Below, piece by piece: positions 1 to 5,869 of a DNA stretch of 35,557 nucleotides. Position 1 is the stretch's first letter. Each line of letters begins with the position of its first letter. The DNA is from an uncultured Collinsella sp. (GTDB lineage Bacteria; Actinomycetota; Coriobacteriia; Coriobacteriales; Coriobacteriaceae). The stretch spans positions 1 to 35,557 of the forward strand of contig CABSNF010000011.1 of the NCBI GenBank assembly GCA_902478995.1, written 5' to 3'. The notes under the pieces are model-generated. The model worked only from the letters and a program-made list of their open reading frames with translations, made no database searches and was not told the origin of the DNA. The position numbers were made by a program, and so were the translations under genes.

Positions 1-2
1 GT

Positions 3-36
3 GTCTCGTGGGCTCGGAGATGTGTATAAGAGACAG
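3..36 (+). other. Illumina Nextera adapter read-through (not genomic)
   Basis: Positions 18-36 read AGATGTGTATAAGAGACAG, the 19-bp Tn5 mosaic end used in Nextera tagmentation. Positions 3-17 are the matching read-2 adapter prefix (GTCTCGTGGGCTCGG). This is library-preparation sequence left at the contig end and not part of the organism. Any reading frame starting before about position 37 is artificial at its N-terminus. Confidence 0.97.
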
Positions 37-75
37 ACCGAGCGCGATTCTCAGGCACTTCAGGCAAGGAACACG

Positions 76-960
76 ATGAACGACCGACCTCTCGTCATAG
101 GCAAAGGAACGAAGCAACGCCGCGACAAATACACGTGGCGCTACCGTCACAGCCTCGGCAAGGATCCGGTCACGGGCAAATACCGCTATTCGCCGTGGCA
201 GACCATACATACCACCAAAAGCCGAGAGGTCGACGCCGCACTCGAAGCCTACAAGGCAGAACTCAACAGCGGCACCTACGTCCAAAAATCGAGGGACACC
301 GTCGGCTCGTACGCAAAAAAGTTCCACGACAACCGCGAAGGAACCATCACGCCGCTCGCCTACTCGACATCCTACTCAATCGAGAACCGGACGCGCACAT
401 CACATGCGTGATGCTCATGCTCGACACCGACATGAGAAGGGCAGAAGCCCTCGGGATGACGTGGTCCGATGTCTCCGTCGAGAACAGAAGCATCCTCATT
501 GAGCAGCAGTTCGCGGCCGATCGAAGCGTTCGCTCGCCCAAAAGCAAGAAAAGCGTGCGGAGGATCTCGATAAGCGAGACGCTGACGTCGTATCTCGAAT
601 TCTGGAAAAAGGAGCAGGCCCGCGAAATGGAAGCCTTCGGCCTGGAACAAGTCAAAGGCACTCCGCTCGTCCACTCATTCGAACGAACGAAAGACAGGCA
701 TCCCCAAGTCAACTTCATGGACCTGAATGGGTTTTCGCGCTGGTTCAGAAACTTCAGCGTCGAGAACGGGTTCGGCAAGTTCGAAGGCGTTCGAACATAC
801 CATTATGTGAAGGAAACTGTCGACGGGGAAACGATTTCGAAGCGTTATGAGCATAAAGAGTGGCTCGAATTGAGGGATTACCTCAGGAAGCATCCCAAGG
901 TTCGCGAGGCGAGGCATATCAGCACATATGAGAGCGAGCACCTTCCTTACGGATATTCGG
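76..960 (+). pseudogene. Decayed phage-type tyrosine recombinase (integrase) remnant
   Basis: An ATG at 76 opens a segment that resembles the N-terminal arm-binding domain of phage and ICE integrases (basic start, then YTWRYRHSLGKDPVTGKYRY and a TKSREVDAALEAYKAELNSG helix). That frame breaks near 360-411. A second frame from about 405 carries the first catalytic box of tyrosine recombinases (MLDTDMRRAEALGMTWSDVS, with the box I arginine) and the following beta region up to about 780. The core-binding domain between the two pieces is missing. The C-terminal HxLRH and GH...Y catalytic boxes are also missing, replaced after about 785 by unrelated sequence (YHYVKETVDGE...). At least two deletions or frame changes are needed, so no active enzyme is expected. 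It suggests a former integrated element here. Nothing shows which element it served. Confidence 0.75.
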
Positions 961-973
961 GCCTATCGAGCCA

Positions 974-1420
974 CACCGCTACTGCCGCTACTGCCCGCCA
1001 GCTTCCGAACCAGCGGGCGGTAGCAGCACCCCGAACATCTCGCCGACAGCGCAGAGAGTCGTCGACCTGGCGGCCAAGGCCGACATCGAGGACGTGATGC
1101 TGTGCGACCTGCCCGGCGTCCTGTCCTTCCTAGGGCTGCCACCTGAGACGGAGATGCCGCCGGGCAACAAGGGGAAGACGAAGCTCAAGAAGCTCTACAG
1201 GAAGGTGGCGCCGAACAAGGCATACCACTCCGGCGAGCGCGCCAAGGATTTGATCTCGCACCTCGACATGGCAGAGATCAGGGCATCGGCGCCCGTCCAA
1301 GAATTGGGATGCAGTTCAATACGAGCTCGGGGCTCTTTTCGTCTAGATTGGGGACGCATGGCCGGACGAAAACAATTTGCGTCTGGTAATAAGCGTACGA
1401 AAGCGCAATTTACGTCTTAA
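974..1420 (+). pseudogene. Unidentified broken reading frame after the integrase remnant
   Basis: From about 986 the frame that uses GTG 1094 and ATG 1097 stays open to 1420. It reads roughly PTAQRVVDLAAKADIEDVM, then a P/G-rich loop and a lysine-rich stretch (GKTKLKKLYRKVAPNKAY) ending near ISHLDMAEIRAS. The upstream part is out of frame with the preceding segment, and the tail runs into the palindrome array at 1363. I do not recognise the family. It could be the C-terminal end of a gene from the decayed element. A short real gene beginning at 1094 or 1097 cannot be excluded, but no good ribosome binding site precedes either codon. Confidence 0.3.
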
Positions 1421-1487
1421 TTCCGTACGCAAATCAAGGCGAAAATCGTTTACGTCTGCTTTAATCCGTACGAAAACGGTTTTCGTC
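1363..1487. repeat. Array of four imperfect inverted repeats (CGTACGAAA...TTTACGTCT)
   Basis: Four blocks at 1363-1384, 1394-1417, 1424-1457 and 1467-1487 each start with CG(G/T)ACGAAA or CGTACGCAAA and end with TTT(G/A/T)CGTCT. The last block is almost a perfect palindrome around GAAAACGGTTTTC. A further half-site (TTTTCGTCT) lies at about 1336-1344. The spacing is irregular, about 31-40 bp between equivalent bases. The array lies between the integrase remnant and the 3' end of the ATPase gene. It could be integrase or excisionase arm sites of the lost element, a regulator-binding array, or part of the ATPase transcription end. Confidence 0.6.
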
Positions 1488-1507
1488 TTGCAGGGCAGTT
1501 GCCGTTT

Positions 1508-2599
1508 CTACAGTTCAACTTCCAGTTCGGCTTTGTGCTCGTAGAGGTAGTCGCGCATGTAGGGGATGGCAAATGAGACCTTGCCGTACGAGGGGGCCTC
1601 GATAATCGATTCTCTTAACAGGCGGCTGCGGACGGAGCTCACCTGTTGAGGCGTTTTGTTTAGGCCATCGGCAACCATGCTAGTCGAGCTCGTCTGCCCC
1701 AAAGACGCCATGCTCAGCAGATAAGCGATGCACGTGGGCGGAATGCGCTGCAGCGCGGGCTCAATCACCATGGCGCAGAAGCGTTCGCGTGCCGTTGCAA
1801 TGCCGCGCTCGGCTTCTTCTTCTCCAATAATCGCTGTATGTGCGCGTCTCGCCAACTGCCATGCGTAGTATCCAACGAGTTGGATCATGAAAGGATAGCC
1901 TTGCGTTGCCTCGGCAAGTTGGCCGGCAATACCTGGCTGCAACTCCATGCCAGACGCTTCAATGGTTTCCTCGAGGGAGTACGACACTTCGGTTACTGCC
2001 ACAGCCTTCAGATCAAAGGGGAGGGCACGGCGCAAAAACGTAAGTGCCTTTCCGTTGATGATGCTTTCAATCATCGAAGGCAGCCCAGCAAAAACAAAGG
2101 CGATATCAAGGTCTTCGCCGATAACCTGCTGAATCGCAATGGAGAGCGTTCGGACCTCATCGAGCTCTGCGTCTTGAACCTCGTCGAGAGTGATGAGCAG
2201 GCCATTTCCATTCTTGGATATTGTCTGTCTCATGGCGTCGCGTAGCGATGGGCCGATTCGCTCAATATCTATGCTGCCGATGGATATGCCAGCTACGGTG
2301 GGCTCAAATCTGGCGCGTTTGGCCTGGAATTTGGGCTGCAGCTGTTCGAAAATGCGCTGGCAAAGTCCCTCGGTTGCGACCTCTTTTATGACCGTCCAGC
2401 CACGGCTTTGCGCCAAACGTGAGCACTCGTCAAGGAGGACCGTCTTGCCCGTTCCACGGACGCCGGCTATGCGCATTAGGCGCCCCGGGGCACCAGGCCC
2501 GTTGGTGAGGCCTTCACTGAATTCTTCAAGTACATCTTCGCGGCCGATAATCGTGGGAGGTGTTTTACCTGCTGTGGGCTTAAAAGGGTTTGTTTGCAT
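1508..2599 (-). CDS. AAA+ ATPase, Orc1/Cdc6-like, with C-terminal winged helix
   Basis: This 363-residue protein starts at the ATG at 2599, preceded by AAAGGCGG. A conserved N-terminal GREDVLEEF motif is followed by Walker A (GVRGTGKT, about residues 47-54) and Walker B (LLITLDEVQDA, about residues 134-144). The C-terminal part (CIAYLLSMASLGQTS... to the end) looks like a winged-helix domain. This layout is typical of the Orc1/Cdc6-like branch of STAND and AAA ATPases, which is widespread in actinobacteria and often linked to mobile or defence loci. The substrate is unknown. It stands alone downstream of a YczE-like gene on the same strand, with a tandem repeat array immediately upstream that may control it. 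Its proximity to the integrase remnant hints at a mobile origin, but the gene itself looks intact. Confidence 0.8.
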   Translation of the reverse strand: MQTNPFKPTAGKTPPTIIGREDVLEEFSEGLTNGPGAPGRLMRIAGVRGTGKTVLLDECSRLAQSRGWTVIKEVATEGLCQRIFEQLQPKFQAKRARFEPTVAGISIGSIDIERIGPSLRDAMRQTISKNGNGLLITLDEVQDAELDEVRTLSIAIQQVIGEDLDIAFVFAGLPSMIESIINGKALTFLRRALPFDLKAVAVTEVSYSLEETIEASGMELQPGIAGQLAEATQGYPFMIQLVGYYAWQLARRAHTAIIGEEEAERGIATARERFCAMVIEPALQRIPPTCIAYLLSMASLGQTSSTSMVADGLNKTPQQVSSVRSRLLRESIIEAPSYGKVSFAIPYMRDYLYEHKAELEVEL

Positions 2600-2617
2600 G
2601 TGAGCCGCCTTTGCTCA

Positions 2618-2697
2618 AGATATAGCAAAGTATAGCAAGATATTGCAAAGTATAGTGAGATATAGCAAAGTATAGTGAGATATAGCAACGTATAGCG
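2618..2697. repeat. Four 20-bp tandem direct repeats upstream of the ATPase gene
   Basis: Units at 2618-2637, 2638-2657, 2658-2677 and 2678-2697 follow AGATATAGCAAAGTATAGTG with one to three changes each. Each 20-mer is itself two degenerate 10-mers (AGATATAGCA / AAGTATAGNN), giving eight copies at about one helical turn. The array ends 19 bp before the ATPase start codon. On the minus strand it contains repeated TATACT, which resembles a -10 box. It may be an operator array or an iteron-like site. Confidence 0.9.
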
Positions 2698-2722
2698 CTG
2701 TTTGCGGGTTCTTACGGTGGTA

Positions 2723-3403
2723 CTATTTCCCGAATGCCGCGCGCACAAAGCGCTGGGCGAACAGCTTGTTGGCGACGTTGATGACATGGCCCAGGAACAG
2801 TGCCGAGATGGCGGTCGTGACGCCAAAGCCGCCCAGGTTGTACATAAAGATCAGCGACAACGCGAGCGAGGCGGCGACATGTGAGCAGTCAAACACGACT
2901 TTTACGTCACCAAAGCGGCGTTTAAGCTTTTCGGCAATGACTTGCACCAAGCCGTCGGGCGCGTTGGGGACAACGCCCATGTTGACGACGAGACTTACGC
3001 CAAATGCGGTGACAGCGAGGGAGAGCAGCATGGTCGCAATCTGTGTGGGGAGTGCCGTGGGATGCAGTGGGTTGACCGCCATGAAGAGGTCGGTCAAGCC
3101 GCCAATCAGCGTTGAGAAGAACAACTCGAGCAGGATGCGCGGCTGGAACTCGCTTCGCAAGATGGCTAATTGCGCCACGATGTAGGCGACGTAGGTTGCG
3201 GTGATCCAAAAGCCGAGCGTCTTGCCAGTGAGCATGGATAGGGTTGTGGCAAAGCACGTGAGCGCGGCGACGCCCAGGCCGGATGCCGTCTGGAGACTCA
3301 TACCGAGTGCCAGTACTGCAACGCCCGCAAGATACATCAGCATTCTGATGACGGTATGGCACCAGTCGATGTTCTCGCCATGCATGATGATGAGCGGTCG
3401 CAT
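2723..3403 (-). CDS. YczE/YyaS/YitT-type integral membrane protein
   Basis: This 226-residue hydrophobic protein has about five membrane segments. They cluster near residues 18-38, 44-66, 70-90, 108-140 and 165-205, with a SGLGVAALTCFATTLS motif and GVVPNAPDGLVQVIAEKLKR in a loop. Both fit the YczE/YitT group, whose transported substrate, if any, is not established. ATG 3403 follows GAAAGGA at 11 nt; a start at MHGENID six residues on is possible. The leader contains a structured RNA element (3437-3561), a long hairpin (3583-3640) and a LacI-type operator just after a -10 box. The operator, hairpin and -10 box recur before kdgK, and the RNA element recurs before eda. Shared control suggests a membrane role in sugar-acid metabolism, which is inference only. 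Confidence 0.75.
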   Translation of the reverse strand: MRPLIIMHGENIDWCHTVIRMLMYLAGVAVLALGMSLQTASGLGVAALTCFATTLSMLTGKTLGFWITATYVAYIVAQLAILRSEFQPRILLELFFSTLIGGLTDLFMAVNPLHPTALPTQIATMLLSLAVTAFGVSLVVNMGVVPNAPDGLVQVIAEKLKRRFGDVKVVFDCSHVAASLALSLIFMYNLGGFGVTTAISALFLGHVINVANKLFAQRFVRAAFGK

Positions 3404-3436
3404 GTTGCTACCCGTCCTTTCGGTTGTGTGAAAAAG

Positions 3437-3561
3437 CTGACCCGGGCCGGCAAAAGAGGGTTATCGGAGGCACTGCTGCAAAAGCAGAAAAGCCGGCCCC
3501 ACGGTCAGTCGTCTAGGAAGTGTCTCGCTGTGCCGGAATGGGACTAAAGGTCCAACGAGAC
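3437..3561 (-). ncRNA. Candidate cis-regulatory leader RNA, copy A (upstream of yczE-like gene)
   Basis: The element lies on the transcribed leader of the minus-strand gene at 2723-3403, and its last stem ends 34 nt before the start codon. In plus-strand coordinates the nested stems are P1 CTGACC 3437-3442 / GGTCAG 3503-3508, P2 GGCCGGC 3445-3451 / GCCGGCC 3492-3498 and P3 CTGCT 3473-3477 / AGCAG 3483-3487. A separate stem pairs GTCTCG 3522-3527 with CGAGAC 3556-3561. Two unpaired blocks are identical to copy B at 5667-5796: GGTTATCGGAGGCACTGCT (3459-3477) and CCGGAATGGGACT (3533-3545). The stems differ in sequence but stay paired. I recognise no named riboswitch class. Confidence 0.7.
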
Positions 3562-3582
3562 GGGAAGAAAGCAAATGGCATT

Positions 3583-3640
3583 GCGTGGGCGATAAGATGC
3601 CAAGATGGTAGGGTGTGTCTTAGCATCCTATTGCCCACGC
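3583..3640 (-). ncRNA. Conserved long leader hairpin, copy A
   Basis: Arms 3583-3600 (GCGTGGGCGATAAGATGC) and 3623-3640 (GCATCCTATTGCCCACGC) pair with one mismatch and one GU pair. An inner AAGA/TCTT stem closes a loop holding GGTAGGGTG (3607-3615). The hairpin at 6947-7004 has a different arm sequence but keeps the pairing, the inner stem and the same loop motif. Both lie just downstream of a -10 box and a LacI-type operator on the minus strand. Confidence 0.7.
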
Positions 3641-3644
3641 TCAA

Positions 3645-3674
3645 CGAAATCGGTTTCGTTTGAGCCTAAGTATA
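3645..3674 (-). promoter_or_regulatory. -10 box and LacI-type operator of the yczE-like gene
   Basis: On the minus strand TATACT (3669-3674) resembles a -10 box. CGAAATCGGTTTCG (3645-3658) is a central-CG inverted repeat typical of LacI-family operators and would sit just past the transcription start. The identical 14-mer occurs at 7022-7035 in front of kdgK with the same spacing to a TATACT box. The -35 region is weak. Confidence 0.65.
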
Positions 3675-3751
3675 CGCACGGGATTTTATTTGCGAAGAGA
3701 AAAACAATAAAAAGGTGAACGTTCACCTAATCGCAACAACTCGTTGGCTGT

Positions 3752-3818
3752 AGTTGCGGTGGAATAGTTCCTGTTTTTGCTGCTGAAGTCCTTGAACAGG
3801 AACTATTCCACCGCAACT
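3752..3818. repeat. REP-like palindrome, family 1 (TTGCGGTGGAATAG), copy 1
   Basis: There is a perfect 24-bp inverted repeat, with arms 3752-3775 and 3795-3818 and a 19-nt loop. A related but not identical palindrome lies at 4598-4664 on the other side of the GntR gene. The repeat lies in the leader of the GntR gene, so frames starting inside it (such as the ATG-like codon at 3777) are unlikely to be the real start. Confidence 0.9.
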
Positions 3819-3890
3819 TATGATGGGGCGGGGGATGCGATAGTATTGCATGGTGGTATTCGATTAACCGAGGCTTCATCCGAGGGCTTT

Positions 3891-4583
3891 ATGGAACAGC
3901 ACCAGCATTATCAGAGCCTGCAAGATCAGGCATACAACGCATTGCGCTCCAAGATCATCTATGCCGAGCTCAAGCCCGGCACGCGCCTTTCGGCGATTGG
4001 TCTGGAAAAGGAGACGGGAATCGGGCGCACGCCCATTCGCGAGTCCTTTGTGCGCCTGCGCGAGCAGGAGCTGGTGGAAACGCGTCCCAAAAGCGGCACC
4101 TACGTTTCTAAGATCAGCATGGAACGCGCCGAGAATGCTTGTTTCTTGCGCGAGAAACTCGAGAGAAGCGTGCTTATTAAATGCTGTTCGGCCGCCTCGC
4201 CCGAGCAGAAGTGTCGGCTCGAGCAGATTCTTGCCGAGTCCGAGTCGCTCGACCATAGCGAGACGCGTCGTTTCTTTGACCTGGACAACCTGTTCCATGA
4301 GACGTGTTTTGTGATTGCCGGTCGTCACATGTTGTGGGATTGGATGAAGAGCATCAACACGCATTTTGAGCGATATAACTGGTTGCGTATGGTGTCGCAG
4401 GATTTGGATTGGGAGCCGATTCGTCGGCAGCATCGCCGGATTCTCGAGGCCATTAAGAGGGGCGATACCGATGCGGCGAGTTATCTGGCAGAGACGCACT
4501 TGCACCTGATGCCCGAGGAGCAGGGCCCGGTTATCGCCCTGCATCCCGACTATTTTGAGCTGTCCAAAGACTCGTTCATCTAA
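3891..4583 (+). CDS. GntR-family transcriptional regulator (FadR subfamily, FCD domain)
   Basis: This 230-residue regulator starts at ATG 3891, preceded by CGAGGG at about 4 nt. The earlier in-frame start at 3777 lies in a palindrome and is rejected. Residues about 5-75 form the GntR winged helix (AYNALRSKIIYAELKPGTRL, then GIGRTPIRESFVRLREQELV and GTYVSKI). The C-terminal all-helical FCD ligand domain shows the DLDNLFHETCF motif and the RRQHRRILEAIKRGD...HLHL pattern that usually binds a metal and an organic acid. It is transcribed away from the YczE-like gene and converges on eda. Members of this subfamily commonly control sugar-acid or organic-acid genes, so the neighbouring KDG/KDPG genes are plausible targets, but no operator was identified. 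Confidence 0.85.
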   Translation: MEQHQHYQSLQDQAYNALRSKIIYAELKPGTRLSAIGLEKETGIGRTPIRESFVRLREQELVETRPKSGTYVSKISMERAENACFLREKLERSVLIKCCSAASPEQKCRLEQILAESESLDHSETRRFFDLDNLFHETCFVIAGRHMLWDWMKSINTHFERYNWLRMVSQDLDWEPIRRQHRRILEAIKRGDTDAASYLAETHLHLMPEEQGPVIALHPDYFELSKDSFI

Positions 4584-4597
4584 TCAATCCCCATATA

Positions 4598-4664
4598 AGT
4601 TGCGGTGAAATAGGGACTGTTTTGTGACCTAGGTGGCGCAAACAGTCCCTATTTCACCGCAACT
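4598..4664. repeat. REP-like palindrome, family 1 (TTGCGGTGAAATAG), copy 2
   Basis: There is a perfect 25-bp inverted repeat, with arms 4598-4622 and 4640-4664 and a 17-nt loop, starting 14 nt after the GntR stop codon. It shares AGTTGCGGTGRAATAG with the palindrome at 3752-3818, and both arms carry matching changes. There is no clear T-tract on the plus strand, so it is more likely a repeat-family member than a simple terminator. Confidence 0.9.
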
Positions 4665-4693
4665 GCGTTGGGGTGTGACCGGGGCACAAAGAT

Positions 4694-4919
4694 GCGGTGC
4701 CGCTTGGAGGAAAAGACCGGAAGCAAAGGTCCATTCCTCCAGACGGCGCCGCAGCTGTTTTGATGGCTCGGCTTTTACCGAAGTGGCTCAGTTGAGCGCG
4801 ACTGCCAGCCGATTATACAAAGCGGCTCGGGGGCGTGTCGCTTCCGTCACGTTCTATCAGCATACAAGACGGTTTTGGTTCTTGTTCGTGACGGAAACGG
4901 CGCGCTTCCGAGCCGCTTT
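4694..4919. other. Two large hairpins in the convergent GntR/eda intergenic region
   Basis: No gene is supported between 4665 and 4974. The first hairpin pairs 4694-4702 (GCGGTGCCG) with 4744-4752 (CGGCGCCGC) and 4705-4712 (TGGAGGAA) with 4734-4741 (TTCCTCCA). The second pairs 4819-4830 (AAAGCGGCTCGG) with 4908-4919 and 4843-4851 (TCCGTCACG) with 4887-4895, with an imperfect middle. They may be additional transcription barriers between convergent genes or members of further palindrome families. Confidence 0.6.
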
Positions 4920-4957
4920 AAAAGAAAGGGGGCGAGGTTTAGGGCACGCCCCCTTTC
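4920..4957 (-). terminator. Rho-independent terminator of eda
   Basis: An 11-bp GC-rich stem pairs GAAAGGGGGCG 4924-4934 with CGCCCCCTTTC 4947-4957. On the minus strand it is followed by a short T-rich tail. It lies 18 bp past the eda stop codon. Confidence 0.75.
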
Positions 4958-4974
4958 ACGATAGAGAGCTAAAC

Positions 4975-5616
4975 CTAGCCGCGGACCTTCTTGACGACGT
5001 CCATGGCCTCGTGGGCGATCTGCTCGACCTTGGAGAAGTCGCCGTCGGCAAACAGGGCCGGCTTGACCATCCAGGTGCCACCGCAGGCGATGATGGCGGA
5101 GGAGCTCAGGTACTCCTCGACGTTGGCGGTGCTCACGCCGCCGGTAGGCATAAAGCGGTGACCGACAAACGGAGCGGCGAGGGCCTTGATGGTGTTCAGG
5201 CCGCCATACTGGGACGCGGGGAAGAACTTGGTGACCTTGAGGCCCAGGTTCTCGGCTGCGGTGACCTCGGAGGGGGTCACGGTGCCGGGAAGGACGGGCA
5301 GGTCGATGTCGATGCAGTGCTTCACGACATCCTCGTTGTAACCCGGGGAGACGATGAACTTGGCACCGGCTGCGCGGGCCTGCTCAACCTGCTCGACGGT
5401 CAGGACAGTGCCGGCGCCAACGCACATCTCGGGCTCGGCCTCGGCCATAGCGGCGATGCACTCGGCGGCGCAGGCGGTGCGGAAGGTGACCTCGGCGGAC
5501 TTCATGCCAGCTGCCATAAGGGCGTGGGCGAGCGGAGCGGCGTCCTCGACCTTGTCGAGCACAACGACCGGCACGATGCCCAGGGACTCAAGCGTGGTGT
5601 AGAACTGATCGAACAT
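4975..5616 (-). CDS. eda: KDPG/KHG aldolase (2-keto-3-deoxy-6-phosphogluconate aldolase)
   Basis: This enzyme splits 2-keto-3-deoxy-6-phosphogluconate into pyruvate and glyceraldehyde 3-phosphate, the last step of hexuronate and Entner-Doudoroff breakdown. The protein has 213 residues, normal for this class I aldolase family. Family marks include AEVTFRT with Glu42, GAGTVLT at about 67-73, PGTVTPSE at about 110-117, and the Schiff-base Lys130 in TKFFPAS. ATG 5616 is chosen because AAAGGA lies 6 nt upstream; the upstream in-frame extension to 5661 has no binding site and would cut into the leader. It lies downstream of kdgK on the same strand, separated by 253 bp holding a structured RNA element (5667-5796). 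The two genes form a two-step KDG to pyruvate plus GAP route. Confidence 0.93.
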   Translation of the reverse strand: MFDQFYTTLESLGIVPVVVLDKVEDAAPLAHALMAAGMKSAEVTFRTACAAECIAAMAEAEPEMCVGAGTVLTVEQVEQARAAGAKFIVSPGYNEDVVKHCIDIDLPVLPGTVTPSEVTAAENLGLKVTKFFPASQYGGLNTIKALAAPFVGHRFMPTGGVSTANVEEYLSSSAIIACGGTWMVKPALFADGDFSKVEQIAHEAMDVVKKVRG

Positions 5617-5666
5617 GATGTTCCTTTCGATGTGTGGCGCGCATGGGCGCGTGATTGCCAAATGTG

Positions 5667-5796
5667 CTGGTCAGGAGCCGAATTTGGATTGGTTATCGGA
5701 GGCACTGCTTGGGGTTCAAGCAATTCCAAAACCGGCTGCTCGACCAGTCATGTAGGGAATGCCAGGCAAAACCGGAATGGGACTGGTGGTTTTGCC
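5667..5796 (-). ncRNA. Candidate cis-regulatory leader RNA, copy B (upstream of eda)
   Basis: This has the same architecture as copy A at 3437-3561. P1 is CTGGTC 5667-5672 / GACCAG 5742-5747, P2 is AGCCG 5676-5680 / CGGCT 5733-5737, and P3 is TGCTT 5706-5710 / AAGCA 5718-5722. The outer stem pairs GGCAAAACC 5765-5773 with GGTTTTGCC 5788-5796. The blocks GGTTATCGGAGGCACTGCT (5691-5709) and CCGGAATGGGACT (5772-5784) are identical to copy A, while all four stems differ with compensation. It ends 51 nt before the eda start codon on the transcribed strand. Confidence 0.7.
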
Positions 5797-5815
5797 CGGC
5801 CGGAGGAATCGGGGA

Positions 5816-5855
5816 GCGGGCCGCAGGGGTATGGGATTGGAAAGCTGCGGCCCGC
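5816..5855. other. GC-rich hairpin between kdgK and eda
   Basis: Arms 5816-5826 (GCGGGCCGCAG) and 5845-5855 (CTGCGGCCCGC) form a perfect 11-bp stem 15 bp after the kdgK stop codon. No T-tract follows on the minus strand, so it may be a processing or mRNA-stabilising stem rather than a full terminator. Confidence 0.6.
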
Positions 5856-5869
5856 GGAATGGAGACGGA

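Noticed and set aside
1363..1487. Possible small CRISPR array
   Set aside because: The repeats are imperfect, spacers would be only 4-15 bp, spacing is irregular and no cas genes are present.
3777..3890. N-terminal extension of the GntR gene to position 3777
   Set aside because: It begins inside the loop and arm of a 24-bp palindrome. The GntR domain begins naturally after ATG 3891, which has a suitable GAGGG upstream.
5705..5730. T-arm-like GGTTCAA in copy B of the leader element, suggestive of a tRNA
   Set aside because: No acceptor, D or anticodon arms can be placed around it. The bases belong to the loop of stem P3, and the motif is absent in copy A.
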